A stretch of 43,187 nucleotides of DNA, from the NCBI RefSeq assembly GCF_009765975.1, contig NZ_LMUJ01000042.1, forward strand, positions 242,243 to 285,429, in the 5' to 3' direction. Under the pieces are notes generated by a model, which saw nothing but the letters and a program-made list of their open reading frames with translations, was not told the DNA's origin and ran no database searches. Below, piece after piece: positions 1-6,965 of this stretch (position 1 is the first letter of the stretch; every line of letters begins with the position of its first letter). Both the position numbers and the translations under genes were made by a program. This stretch comes from Acidisphaera sp. S103. Its GTDB lineage: Bacteria; Pseudomonadota; Alphaproteobacteria; Acetobacterales; Acetobacteraceae.

Positions 1-399
1 CGTCGTCGCCATCTGCTGCAGCAACTCCCGCAGATGCGTGCACCCCACGGTGCCGCCGACCGCATGGGTCGCCTCCCGCAGGAACCCAGCCTTGATCTGC
101 ATGCCCTTCAGCCGGACAAAGTTGGGCGCCGCGGCCGGACACGCCGCATACGGGGTCTTATCGCTGACCGCCTCCACCCCCTGGATGATCATTTTTTCAT
201 CCACCGTCAGGCGCAGCCACATGTCGTGGACCGGGTCGCCAATATCGATATAGCCACGGTCGAAATTGGTCTGCCCAAAGCTCTTCACATCGGTCAAATG
301 CGCCTCGATGTCGAAGCATCCGTCGGCTCGGCGATACCCGTTGATCTCGATGGCACGCGTATGCAGACGCTCGCGTTCGACGGGCTGGCTCAACGGCAT
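1..399 (-). CDS. DUF2889 domain protein (3' end cut by window edge)
   Basis: The minus-strand frame opens with MPLSQPVERERLHTRAIEI at 399 and stays open to the window edge, giving 133 residues without a stop. A good ribosome site (TTAGGAG) lies just upstream of the ATG. The pattern of an N-terminal R-x-x-H-T-R-x-I segment, then GYRRADGCFDIEAHLTDVK, then a C-terminal CPAAAPNF...GTVGCTHLREL stretch matches the DUF2889 family, whose biochemical role is unknown. Cysteines in the CP and GC-TH positions are kept. The gene points away from hemA, so the two are divergent. The C-terminus lies outside the window. Confidence 0.8.
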   Translation of the reverse strand, partial: MPLSQPVERERLHTRAIEINGYRRADGCFDIEAHLTDVKSFGQTNFDRGYIDIGDPVHDMWLRLTVDEKMIIQGVEAVSDKTPYAACPAAAPNFVRLKGMQIKAGFLREATHAVGGTVGCTHLRELLQQMATT

Positions 400-799
400 G
401 CCTGACTCCTAAACGGTCGTAAATGGGACGGTCGTGGACAGATATTGCGATGCAACATGCCTCTATGACATCCCAGCCACGGCATTGCAAAGCCCGTTGA
501 CGGCATGACAGCCACGCGCCCAAATCCACCGCCCAGCATTTGATTTTTCAAGAAATGGATCGTTTCCGACAAGCGACCCGCCGTTCAGCACAGATTTCTT
601 AATTCGTGTTCATTTACGATCCCAAATTCCTGCTGGCGGCGGCCAATAGCCAGTTGACGCGAAATGCAATCGGCGCATGTTCCCGCCCGCACGCTGGAAG
701 AACGTGTGTTGATCCGGATCAATGGTTCCCGGTATGCGTCTACGTCAGACGCGCCGATCGGCTTTTCCCCGGGTTTGGCGAACTGAGGGCTCACGTAGG
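400..799. other. Intergenic region upstream of hemA
   Basis: About 400 bases separate the divergent DUF2889 and hemA genes. Short open frames here lack ribosome sites and recognisable products and were not called. The only distinct signal I see is the FNR/FixK-type palindrome at 709-722; the rest presumably holds both promoters. Confidence 0.5.
709..722. promoter_or_regulatory. FNR/FixK-type operator upstream of hemA
   Basis: TTGATCCGGATCAA is a perfect 14-base palindrome that matches the FNR/FixK consensus TTGAT-N4-ATCAA at every fixed position. It lies 78 bases before the hemA ATG. Control of hemA by FnrL/FixK proteins is known in other alphaproteobacteria, so oxygen-responsive control of heme synthesis is the likely role. 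If the site acts in the class II position, transcription would start about 40 bases downstream. Confidence 0.75.
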
Positions 800-2017
800 A
801 TGAATGCGTTCAAGGACCACTGCCGCCGCTCCCTCGATTCGATCCGCGATCAGGGCCGCTACCGCATTTTCACCCCGCTGCAGAAGCGCGCCGACGGCTT
901 CCCCTACTACCTGAGACCCGACGGCTCCCGAGTCCTCGTGTGGTCGTCCAACGACTACCTCGCCATGGGCGGCCACCCCGTCCCGGTCAACGCGGCGTGC
1001 GAGGCCGCCCAGACCATGGGCGCCGGCGCCGGCGGCACCCGCAACATCAGCGGCACCAGCCCGGTGCACGACGCGCTAGAGGCCGAACTCGCCAACCTGC
1101 ACGGCAAGCAAGCCGGCCTGCTGTTCACCTCCGGTTTCGTGTCCAACCAGGCGGCGCTGTCGACCATCCTGAACAGCTTCCCCAACGGCCCCACCCATCC
1201 CTGGCAGGTCTACTCCGACGCCAAGAACCACGCCTCCATGATCGCCGGCATCAAAGGCTCCCGCGGCGTCGTCAACATCTTCCGCCACAACGACATGGCG
1301 CACCTTGAAGCCCTGCTGCGTGCCGCCCCGGACGGGTCACCCAAGCTGATCGCTTTCGAGTCAGTCTATTCGATGGACGCCGACATCTCTCCCATCAACG
1401 CGATCTGCGACCTGGCCGACACATACGGCGCCATGACCTACCTCGATGAGGTCCACGCCGTCGGCATGTACGGCCCCAATGGCGGCGGCGTGTCCGAACG
1501 CGACGGCGCCGCCCACCGGGTCGACATCATCGAGGGCACACTGGCCAAAGCCTTCGGCTGCCACGGCGGCTACATCACCGGCGACGCGGACGTCATCGAC
1601 TTCATCCGCTCCACCGCCCCCGGCTTCATCTTCACCACCTCACTGCCGCCGATGACCGCCGCCGCCGCCCTGGCCAGCGTGCGCCACGTGCGCACCGACC
1701 ACGCCCGCCGCACCAAACTGTTCGAACGCGCCGACGCCCTGAAGGCCCGCTTCGACGCCGCCGGCCTGCCGCGCATCGACTCCGTCAGCCACATCGTGCC
1801 GCTGCATATCGGGGAGGCCTCGCTTTGCATGGATGTCAGCCAGCGCCTGCTGAAGGAATTCAGCATGTACGCCACCCCCATCAATTACCCCACGGTACCA
1901 CGCGGCGAAGAACGCCTGCGCTTCACCCCCGGCCCCCTGCACACCGACGCCATGATGGACGAACTGGTCACCGCCCTGACCAAAATCATCCCCCTGGAAC
2001 GGCGCCGAGCGGCGTGA
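800..2017 (+). CDS. hemA: 5-aminolevulinate synthase
   Basis: Condenses glycine with succinyl-CoA to 5-aminolevulinate, the first step of the C4 (Shemin) heme pathway, in the cytosol with PLP. The 405-residue product has the usual bacterial ALAS length. Visible signatures: [11 protein letters not shown] near residue 50, [13 protein letters not shown] (74-86), FESVYSMD near 187, DEVHAVG (216-222), EGTLAKAFG with the PLP lysine K250, and INYPTVPRG near the C-terminus. The ATG at 800 was chosen because homologues begin at this M-N-x-F; GAGGG at 786-790 serves as ribosome site. An in-frame ATG at 722 would add an uncharacteristic leader and overlap the FNR box. The ccm genes follow on the same strand, linking heme supply with cytochrome c assembly. 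Other alpha-oxoamine synthases are less likely given the ALAS-specific C-terminus. Confidence 0.95.
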   Translation: MNAFKDHCRRSLDSIRDQGRYRIFTPLQKRADGFPYYLRPDGSRVLVWSSNDYLAMGGHPVPVNAACEAAQTMGAGAGGTRNISGTSPVHDALEAELANLHGKQAGLLFTSGFVSNQAALSTILNSFPNGPTHPWQVYSDAKNHASMIAGIKGSRGVVNIFRHNDMAHLEALLRAAPDGSPKLIAFESVYSMDADISPINAICDLADTYGAMTYLDEVHAVGMYGPNGGGVSERDGAAHRVDIIEGTLAKAFGCHGGYITGDADVIDFIRSTAPGFIFTTSLPPMTAAAALASVRHVRTDHARRTKLFERADALKARFDAAGLPRIDSVSHIVPLHIGEASLCMDVSQRLLKEFSMYATPINYPTVPRGEERLRFTPGPLHTDAMMDELVTALTKIIPLERRRAA

Positions 2018-2035
2018 TCGGTTGTCGTAGGAAGG

Positions 2036-2216
2036 CCAGGGCTCTGCCCTGGACCCGCAAAGGGGCCGACGGCCCCTTTGATCCCATTAATTGGGTGTGT
2101 GGTCAGGAGGGGGCGACTGAGACGTTGCAACCCGCACCTAGCCCCCTCCTGACCACCCACCCAGTACGGAGTTCCAAGGGCGGTCCGCCCTTGGCGGGGT
2201 CGAGGGGCGGAGCCCC
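2036..2216. repeat. Multi-palindrome intergenic element
   Basis: Five stem-loops are packed between hemA and ccmF. CCAGGGC/GCCCTGG lies at 2036-2052, AAAGGGGCC/GGCCCCTTT at 2059-2079, CCAAGGGCG/CGCCCTTGG at 2174-2194 and GGGGC/GCCCC at 2204-2216, each with a 3-base loop. In the middle is a long inverted repeat: arms 2092-2114 and 2141-2163 pair with one mismatch, including 16 perfect pairs (2099-2114 with 2141-2156), around a 26-base loop. It could terminate hemA transcription, attenuate read-through into ccmF, or be a REP-like mobile palindrome. Confidence 0.8.
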
Positions 2217-2225
2217 CGCCTTCCT

Positions 2226-4214
2226 ATGATCACCGAACTCGGCCACTTCGCGCTGATCCTGGCGCTGTTTGTCGCGGTCATTCAGTCGACGGTGCCGTTG
2301 ATTGGCGCCGCGCGTCGCCATCTGGGGTGGATGGCGGTTGGCCGGTCGTGTGCCCTGATCGGGTTCGCGCTGACGGCGCTGTCGATGCTGGCGTTGATGC
2401 ACGCCTATGTCACGTCGGACTTCACGGTGATCAACGTCGTGGAGAACAGCCACACCGACAAGCCGCTGCTGTATCAGATCACCGGAGTCTGGGGGAACCA
2501 CGAGGGTTCCATGCTGCTGTGGGTGTTCATGCTGTCGCTGTGCGCGGCCGCAGTGGCGCTGTTCAGCAACAATTTGCCTCCGGCCTTGCGTGCCCGCGTG
2601 CTGGCGGTCCAGGGCATGATCGCGGTTGGATTTCTGCTGTTCATCCTGCTGACATCCAACCCGTTCCTGCGCACGTTTCCGCCGCCGCCGAACGGTCAGG
2701 GCCTCAATCCGGTGCTGCAGGACCCTGGCCTGGCGTTCCACCCGCCGTTTCTCTACCTGGGTTATGTTGGGTTTTCGGTGGCGTTTTCCTTCGCCGTCGC
2801 CGCGCTGATCGAGGGCCGGGTCGATGCCGCCTGGGCCCGCTGGGTGCGGCCGTGGACGCTGGCGTCGTGGTGTGCGCTGACAGTCGGCATCGCGATGGGG
2901 TCCTGGTGGGCGTATTACACGCTGGGCTGGGGCGGCTGGTGGTTTTGGGACCCGGTCGAGAACGCATCCTTCATGCCGTGGCTCGTCGGCACCGCGCTGA
3001 TCCATTCGTCCATCGTGGTGGAAAAGCGCGACACGCTGAAATCCTGGACCATCCTGCTGGCGATCATCACCTTCTCGCTGTCGCTGGTCGGCACGTTCCT
3101 GGTGCGATCGGGCGTGCTGACCTCGGTGCACGCCTTCGCCACCGATCCGCAGCGGGGCATGTTCATCTTGCTGCTGCTGGTCGTCGCCATCGGCGGATCG
3201 CTGACGCTGTATGCCATACGAGCACCGGCGCTGAAGGGCGGCGGCCTGTTCGCGCCGATCTCGCGTGAGGGTGCCCTTGTCCTGAACAACGTGCTGCTGT
3301 CCTGCGGTTGCGCGACGGTATTCCTAGGCACGCTGTATCCGCTGTTCCTGGACGCCGTGGGCGGCCCGAAACTGTCGGTCGGGTTCCCATTCTTCAACCG
3401 CACCTTCGCCCCGATGATGGTGCCGATGGTGATCGCGGTCGGGATCGGCCCGATGCTGGCCTGGAAGCGCGGCGACATCCTGGGCGCGCTGCAACGCCTC
3501 TGGGTCGCCTACATCGCCACCGCCCTGGTAGTGCTGGTTGCGTTCTACGTCACCTATGGCGGGCCGGTGCTGGCGGTCCTCGGCCTGGGTCTGTCCGCTT
3601 GGCTGGCCACCGCCGTGCTGACCGAGTTCGCCGAACGCATCCGCCTGTTCCGAACCCCGTTTGGCGATAGCCTGCGCCGCGCCATCCATCTGCCCCGCGC
3701 CACATACGGCATGTCGATCGCGCATTTCGGCCTGGCAGTGTCGGTCGCCGGCTTCGCCGCGTCGGCCTGGGCGCAGGAGGCGATCCAGATCCTCCAACCC
3801 GGCGGCAGCATCGACCTCGCCGGCTACCACCTGACTTTGGAGCACGTCGACCACGTCCCCGGCCCGAATTTCTCGGCAGACGAGGCCTTCATTCGGGTCA
3901 CCAAGGCCGGAGAATTCATCGCCGAGATGCACCCGGAACGGCGCTTCTTCCCGCTGCAGCAGCAGACCACGGGTGAAACCGCGATCCGCACCAACCTGCT
4001 CGCCGACCTCTACGTCGCGCTCGGAGACTCCGACACCGCCGGCGACTGGACCGTGCGAGTGTACTGGAAGCCACTGGTGCCGTGGATCTGGATGGGCGCC
4101 ATCATCATGGCGTTCGGCGGCGTGGTCAGCCTCAGCGACCGGCGCTGGCGCGTGGGCGCGGCAGCCCGAGCCACCAGACGCGGCCCGCAACCGGTTCCCG
4201 CCGCAGGCGAGTAG
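2226..4214 (+). CDS. ccmF: Cytochrome c heme lyase subunit CcmF
   Basis: Inner-membrane protein that, with CcmH and CcmI, ligates heme delivered by holo-CcmE to apocytochrome c in the periplasm. The 662-residue length is normal. Many membrane segments are visible from the N-terminus on. The tryptophan-rich WWD signature GWGGWWFWDPVENASF sits near residue 235, with conserved VWGNHEGSMLLWV near 88 and FHPPFLYLGYVG near 172, typical heme-handling and histidine-containing regions of CcmF. The C-terminal third holds the soluble periplasmic domain followed by a last membrane helix (WIWMGAIIMAFGGVV). The next gene starts 3 bases after the stop, so the genes form one operon. ccmE and ccmABCD are not in the window. 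Confidence 0.95.
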   Translation: MITELGHFALILALFVAVIQSTVPLIGAARRHLGWMAVGRSCALIGFALTALSMLALMHAYVTSDFTVINVVENSHTDKPLLYQITGVWGNHEGSMLLWVFMLSLCAAAVALFSNNLPPALRARVLAVQGMIAVGFLLFILLTSNPFLRTFPPPPNGQGLNPVLQDPGLAFHPPFLYLGYVGFSVAFSFAVAALIEGRVDAAWARWVRPWTLASWCALTVGIAMGSWWAYYTLGWGGWWFWDPVENASFMPWLVGTALIHSSIVVEKRDTLKSWTILLAIITFSLSLVGTFLVRSGVLTSVHAFATDPQRGMFILLLLVVAIGGSLTLYAIRAPALKGGGLFAPISREGALVLNNVLLSCGCATVFLGTLYPLFLDAVGGPKLSVGFPFFNRTFAPMMVPMVIAVGIGPMLAWKRGDILGALQRLWVAYIATALVVLVAFYVTYGGPVLAVLGLGLSAWLATAVLTEFAERIRLFRTPFGDSLRRAIHLPRATYGMSIAHFGLAVSVAGFAASAWAQEAIQILQPGGSIDLAGYHLTLEHVDHVPGPNFSADEAFIRVTKAGEFIAEMHPERRFFPLQQQTTGETAIRTNLLADLYVALGDSDTAGDWTVRVYWKPLVPWIWMGAIIMAFGGVVSLSDRRWRVGAAARATRRGPQPVPAAGE

Positions 4215-4217
4215 AGC

Positions 4218-4766
4218 ATGAAACGCCTGATCTATCTGCTGCCGCTGGTGGTGTTCCTGGTGCTGGCCGCCTATCTCGGCCGGATGCTGCAACTGACGCT
4301 GCGGCCGAACTACGATATCCACGAAATACCCTCGGCCATGATCGCGAAACCGGCCCCTGCCTTCGACCTCGCCGGCCTGGCGGATGGCAAGCCCCTGGCG
4401 CTGGACGCGCTCAAGGGCCACCCGTTCGTGGTGAATTTCTTCGCCTCCTGGTGCGTGCCGTGCCGCATCGAACACCCCCTGCTGATGCGCCTGGCGACCG
4501 AGAATCACCTGCCGATCTACGGCATCGACTACAAAGACAAACCGGCAGACGGCGCCCACCTGCTGGCCACCTTCGGCGACCCGTACCGCCTGGTCGGCAT
4601 GGACCGAGACGGCAGCGTCGGCCTGAACTTCGGCGTTTACGGCGTCCCCGAGACCTACGTCATCGACAGCACCGGCATCATCCGCAAACGCTTCGTCGGC
4701 CCCCTGACCGCCGAGCAGGTGGACAAGGAACTGCTACCCCTGCTGAAGCAGTTGGGTCAGACATGA
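4218..4766 (+). CDS. ccmG: Thiol:disulfide interchange protein CcmG/DsbE
   Basis: Membrane-anchored periplasmic thioredoxin that reduces the CXXCH cysteines of apocytochrome c before heme attachment. The protein has 182 residues. Residues 4-21 form an uncleaved N-terminal anchor. The thioredoxin fold carries the active site FFASWCVPC (Cys79, Cys82) and the CcmG-typical GVYGVPETYVID with the cis-proline loop. DYKDKPADG before it matches the acidic loop of the family. The gene follows ccmF by 3 bases and its stop overlaps the ccmH ATG (ATGA at 4763-4766), which indicates translational coupling. Confidence 0.95.
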   Translation: MKRLIYLLPLVVFLVLAAYLGRMLQLTLRPNYDIHEIPSAMIAKPAPAFDLAGLADGKPLALDALKGHPFVVNFFASWCVPCRIEHPLLMRLATENHLPIYGIDYKDKPADGAHLLATFGDPYRLVGMDRDGSVGLNFGVYGVPETYVIDSTGIIRKRFVGPLTAEQVDKELLPLLKQLGQT

Positions 4767-5530
4767 GGATCCTGTCCGCCCGACACGCTCTCTCCGCCAT
4801 GGCCCGACACTCCCTCCTCGTCATGGCCGAGCACCCTCTCGCCGTCATGATCCGGCACCGTCCCCTCCCCGTCATGGCCGGGCGTGTCCCGGCCATCCGC
4901 GCTTCATCGGCTGGTACCGCCGCAGTCCGGCACGCTCTCACCGTCATGGCCGGGCGCGTCCCGGCCATCCGCGCTTCATCGGCCGGTGCGAAGATGGCCG
5001 GGACACGCCCGATCATGACGGGCAAACCGCGGCAAGCCCACCCCCACGGCCACCGGCGCATCCCACTCCTCCCCATCGCCCTCGCCACCACCCTCCTCCT
5101 AGCCGCCACCCCCACCCACGCAGTCGAACCCAGCGAACGCCTGGCCAACCCCGTCCTGGAAGCCCGCGCCCGCACCATCAGCGAGGGCCTCCGCTGCCTC
5201 GTCTGCCAGAACGAGTCGATCGACGAATCCGGCGCCGACCTCGCCCACGACATCCGCATCTTCCTGCGCCAACGCCTGACCGCCGGCGACACCGACGCCC
5301 AGGCCATCCAGGCCGTCGTCAACCGCTACGGCCAGTTCGTCCTGCTGAAGCCCCCCGTCGAACCCGCCACCTACATCCTCTGGTACGGCCCCCCAGCCCT
5401 GGTCGTCATCGGCCTGGCCGGCAGCCTGCTGTGGCTCCGCCGCCGCCAGCCCATTCCAGCCGACACCGCCCCCCTAAGCCCCGAGGAAACCACCCGCCTC
5501 GACGGACTGATGCAGGAGCACGACGGTTGA
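4763..5530 (+). CDS. ccmH: Cytochrome c biogenesis protein CcmH, repeat-extended N-terminus
   Basis: Periplasm-facing thioredoxin-like subunit of the heme lyase; it works with CcmG to keep the apocytochrome heme-binding cysteines reduced. The conserved part starts with a signal peptide (LLPIALATTLLLAATPTHA), then the family motif GLRCLVCQNESI with both redox cysteines, a three-helix domain, and a C-terminal helix (YILWYGPPALVVIGLAG). The ATG at 4763 overlaps the ccmG stop as ATGA and is probably the ancestral start, but it is followed by about 84 codons of low-complexity palindromic repeat. An ATG at 5015 directly before the signal peptide gives a normal-sized 171-residue protein and may be the start in use, although it lacks a clear ribosome site. 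Function is secure; the start is uncertain. Confidence 0.88.
   Translation: MRILSARHALSAMARHSLLVMAEHPLAVMIRHRPLPVMAGRVPAIRASSAGTAAVRHALTVMAGRVPAIRASSAGAKMAGTRPIMTGKPRQAHPHGHRRIPLLPIALATTLLLAATPTHAVEPSERLANPVLEARARTISEGLRCLVCQNESIDESGADLAHDIRIFLRQRLTAGDTDAQAIQAVVNRYGQFVLLKPPVEPATYILWYGPPALVVIGLAGSLLWLRRRQPIPADTAPLSPEETTRLDGLMQEHDG
4775..5024. repeat. Palindromic repeat cluster inside the 5' end of ccmH
   Basis: Two near-identical 43-base copies starting CCGTCATGGCCGGGCG lie at 4869-4911 and 4941-4983; each contains a GGCCGGG/CCCGGCC stem. A third, diverged copy lies inverted at about 4989-5024. Upstream, 4775-4877 is built from degenerate 24-27-base direct units ending in GTCATGGCC, which translate to repeated peptides such as MARHSLLV and MAEHPLAV. 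All of it stays open in the ccmH frame. The motif resembles the palindromes scattered through many alphaproteobacterial genomes. Confidence 0.8.
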
Positions 5531-6945
5531 TCCTACCGTTCCTGCTGGCGCTGCTCGCGTTCCTGGCGCTGCTGCCCATCCTCGCCCCGCTCCTCCGAGG
5601 CAGCCGGCCCACAGCCGCGCGCGCCACCTTCGACCAGGCGGTCTACCGCGACCAGTTGCGCGAACTCGACCGCGACATCGCCCGAGGCGTCCTCACCCTC
5701 ACCGAAGCCGACGCCGCTCGGCTTGAGGTCCAACGCCGCCTGCTCGCCGCAGACAGGCAACCGACCGCCCCGCAGCGCCTGACCCGCAGCCCGATCCTCG
5801 CCATCATCGTCTTCATGTTCGTCGCCGCCGGATCCCTCGCCAGCTACCTATGGCTCGGTGCCCCCGGCATCCCGGACGAGCCATTTTCAGCGCGCCAAGT
5901 CGAACTGGCAAAGGCCAACACGCCATCGCCACTGGAACGCGCCACCGAAACCCTGGCGGAGAAGCTGAAACAGAACCCATCGGACGCAAACGGCTGGCTG
6001 CTGTACGGCCACAGCCTGGCGATGCTGCGCGAATGGGACCAGGCCGAGGCCGCCTACAGCAAAGCCATCGCCCTGGGCCAAAACAGCCCCGACGTCCTCG
6101 GCGACCACGCCGAAATCATGGTGATGCAAGCCGGCGGCACCGTCACTCCGGCGGCGGAAGCCGCCTTCCAGCAGGTCCTGAAAACCGATCCCAGCAGCGG
6201 CAGCGCCCACTACTACCTCGCGGTCGCCGCCATGCAGGCCGGCGAGCCACGCAAGGCCATCGAGGGCTTCCAGACGCTGCTGGCCCAACTACCCGAAGAT
6301 TCATCGCTGCGCCCGCAACTCGGCCAGAAAGTGGCCCAGGCCGCGCAGGCCGCCGGCATCCCCGTGCCCGAACTGGCGAAAGGAACCCCGCCACCGGCAC
6401 CCGGCCCCGACGCCAAGACGATGGCCGACGCGGCGAACATGCCCGACGCACAGCGGCGAGCGATGATCGACAGCATGGTCGCCGGCCTGGCCGCGAAACA
6501 GGCCGCCGATCCGGCCAATCTGGATGGCTGGCTGCGCCTCGGCCGAGCCTATGCCGTGCTGCATCAGGCCGACAAAGCCGCCGACGCCTACGACAAGGCG
6601 GCGGCATTGAAACCGGGCGATACCTCGATCCGCCTGCAGGAAGTGCGAGCGCTGCTGCAAGACCACGCGCCCACGGACAAACTGCCGCCTCGGGTGATCG
6701 ACCTGCTCAATCATGTCCAGACGACCGATCCGGACCAACCGCTGGTGCTGTGGTATCTGGGCATCGCGGCCGCCCAGGACGCTCACCTCGATGACGCTCG
6801 GCGCTACTGGACCAAACTGCTGACCCTGGTGCCGCCCGGCAGTGACGACGCGCGCATGCTGCGTTCCGCCCTGGACGCACTGTCCGCGCATCGATCCGAC
6901 CCCCAGACGCCACCCGGGGCTTCGCCCCAACCCGCGGCACACTAG
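5527..6945 (+). CDS. ccmI: Cytochrome c biogenesis protein CcmI
   Basis: Apocytochrome c chaperone of the heme lyase complex. The 472-residue protein begins with a membrane helix (ILPFLLALLAFLALLPILA), a short leucine-zipper-like loop (DQAVYRDQLRELDRDIARG) typical of CcmI, and a second helix (ILAIIVFMFVAAGSLASYL). A periplasmic part rich in TPR-like repeats follows, for example NGWLLYGHSLAMLREWDQAE and DGWLRLGRAYAVLHQADKAA. The TTG at 5527 overlaps the ccmH stop (TTGA) and has AGGAG at 5514-5518; it is the only start that keeps the first helix intact. The gene ends the ccm operon and is convergent with gspD. Confidence 0.93.
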   Translation: MILPFLLALLAFLALLPILAPLLRGSRPTAARATFDQAVYRDQLRELDRDIARGVLTLTEADAARLEVQRRLLAADRQPTAPQRLTRSPILAIIVFMFVAAGSLASYLWLGAPGIPDEPFSARQVELAKANTPSPLERATETLAEKLKQNPSDANGWLLYGHSLAMLREWDQAEAAYSKAIALGQNSPDVLGDHAEIMVMQAGGTVTPAAEAAFQQVLKTDPSSGSAHYYLAVAAMQAGEPRKAIEGFQTLLAQLPEDSSLRPQLGQKVAQAAQAAGIPVPELAKGTPPPAPGPDAKTMADAANMPDAQRRAMIDSMVAGLAAKQAADPANLDGWLRLGRAYAVLHQADKAADAYDKAAALKPGDTSIRLQEVRALLQDHAPTDKLPPRVIDLLNHVQTTDPDQPLVLWYLGIAAAQDAHLDDARRYWTKLLTLVPPGSDDARMLRSALDALSAHRSDPQTPPGASPQPAAH

Positions 6946-6965
6946 GCGGCACGGGTCACCAAGCC

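Noticed and set aside
2103-3131. Long minus-strand open frame of 342 codons opposite ccmF
   Set aside because: Antisense shadow of a GC-rich gene; low-complexity Arg/Gln/His composition and no family motifs.
3324-4559. Minus-strand open frame of 411 codons opposite ccmF and ccmG
   Set aside because: Antisense shadow; crosses two well-supported genes and has no recognisable domain.
4082-4762. Upstream extension of the ccmH frame through ccmG
   Set aside because: Same frame stays open by composition; it overlaps ccmG entirely and reads as Arg/Pro/Gly-rich nonsense.
4869-4983. Possible CRISPR-like spaced repeats
   Set aside because: Only two clean copies, each an internal palindrome of a dispersed repeat family, and no cas genes.
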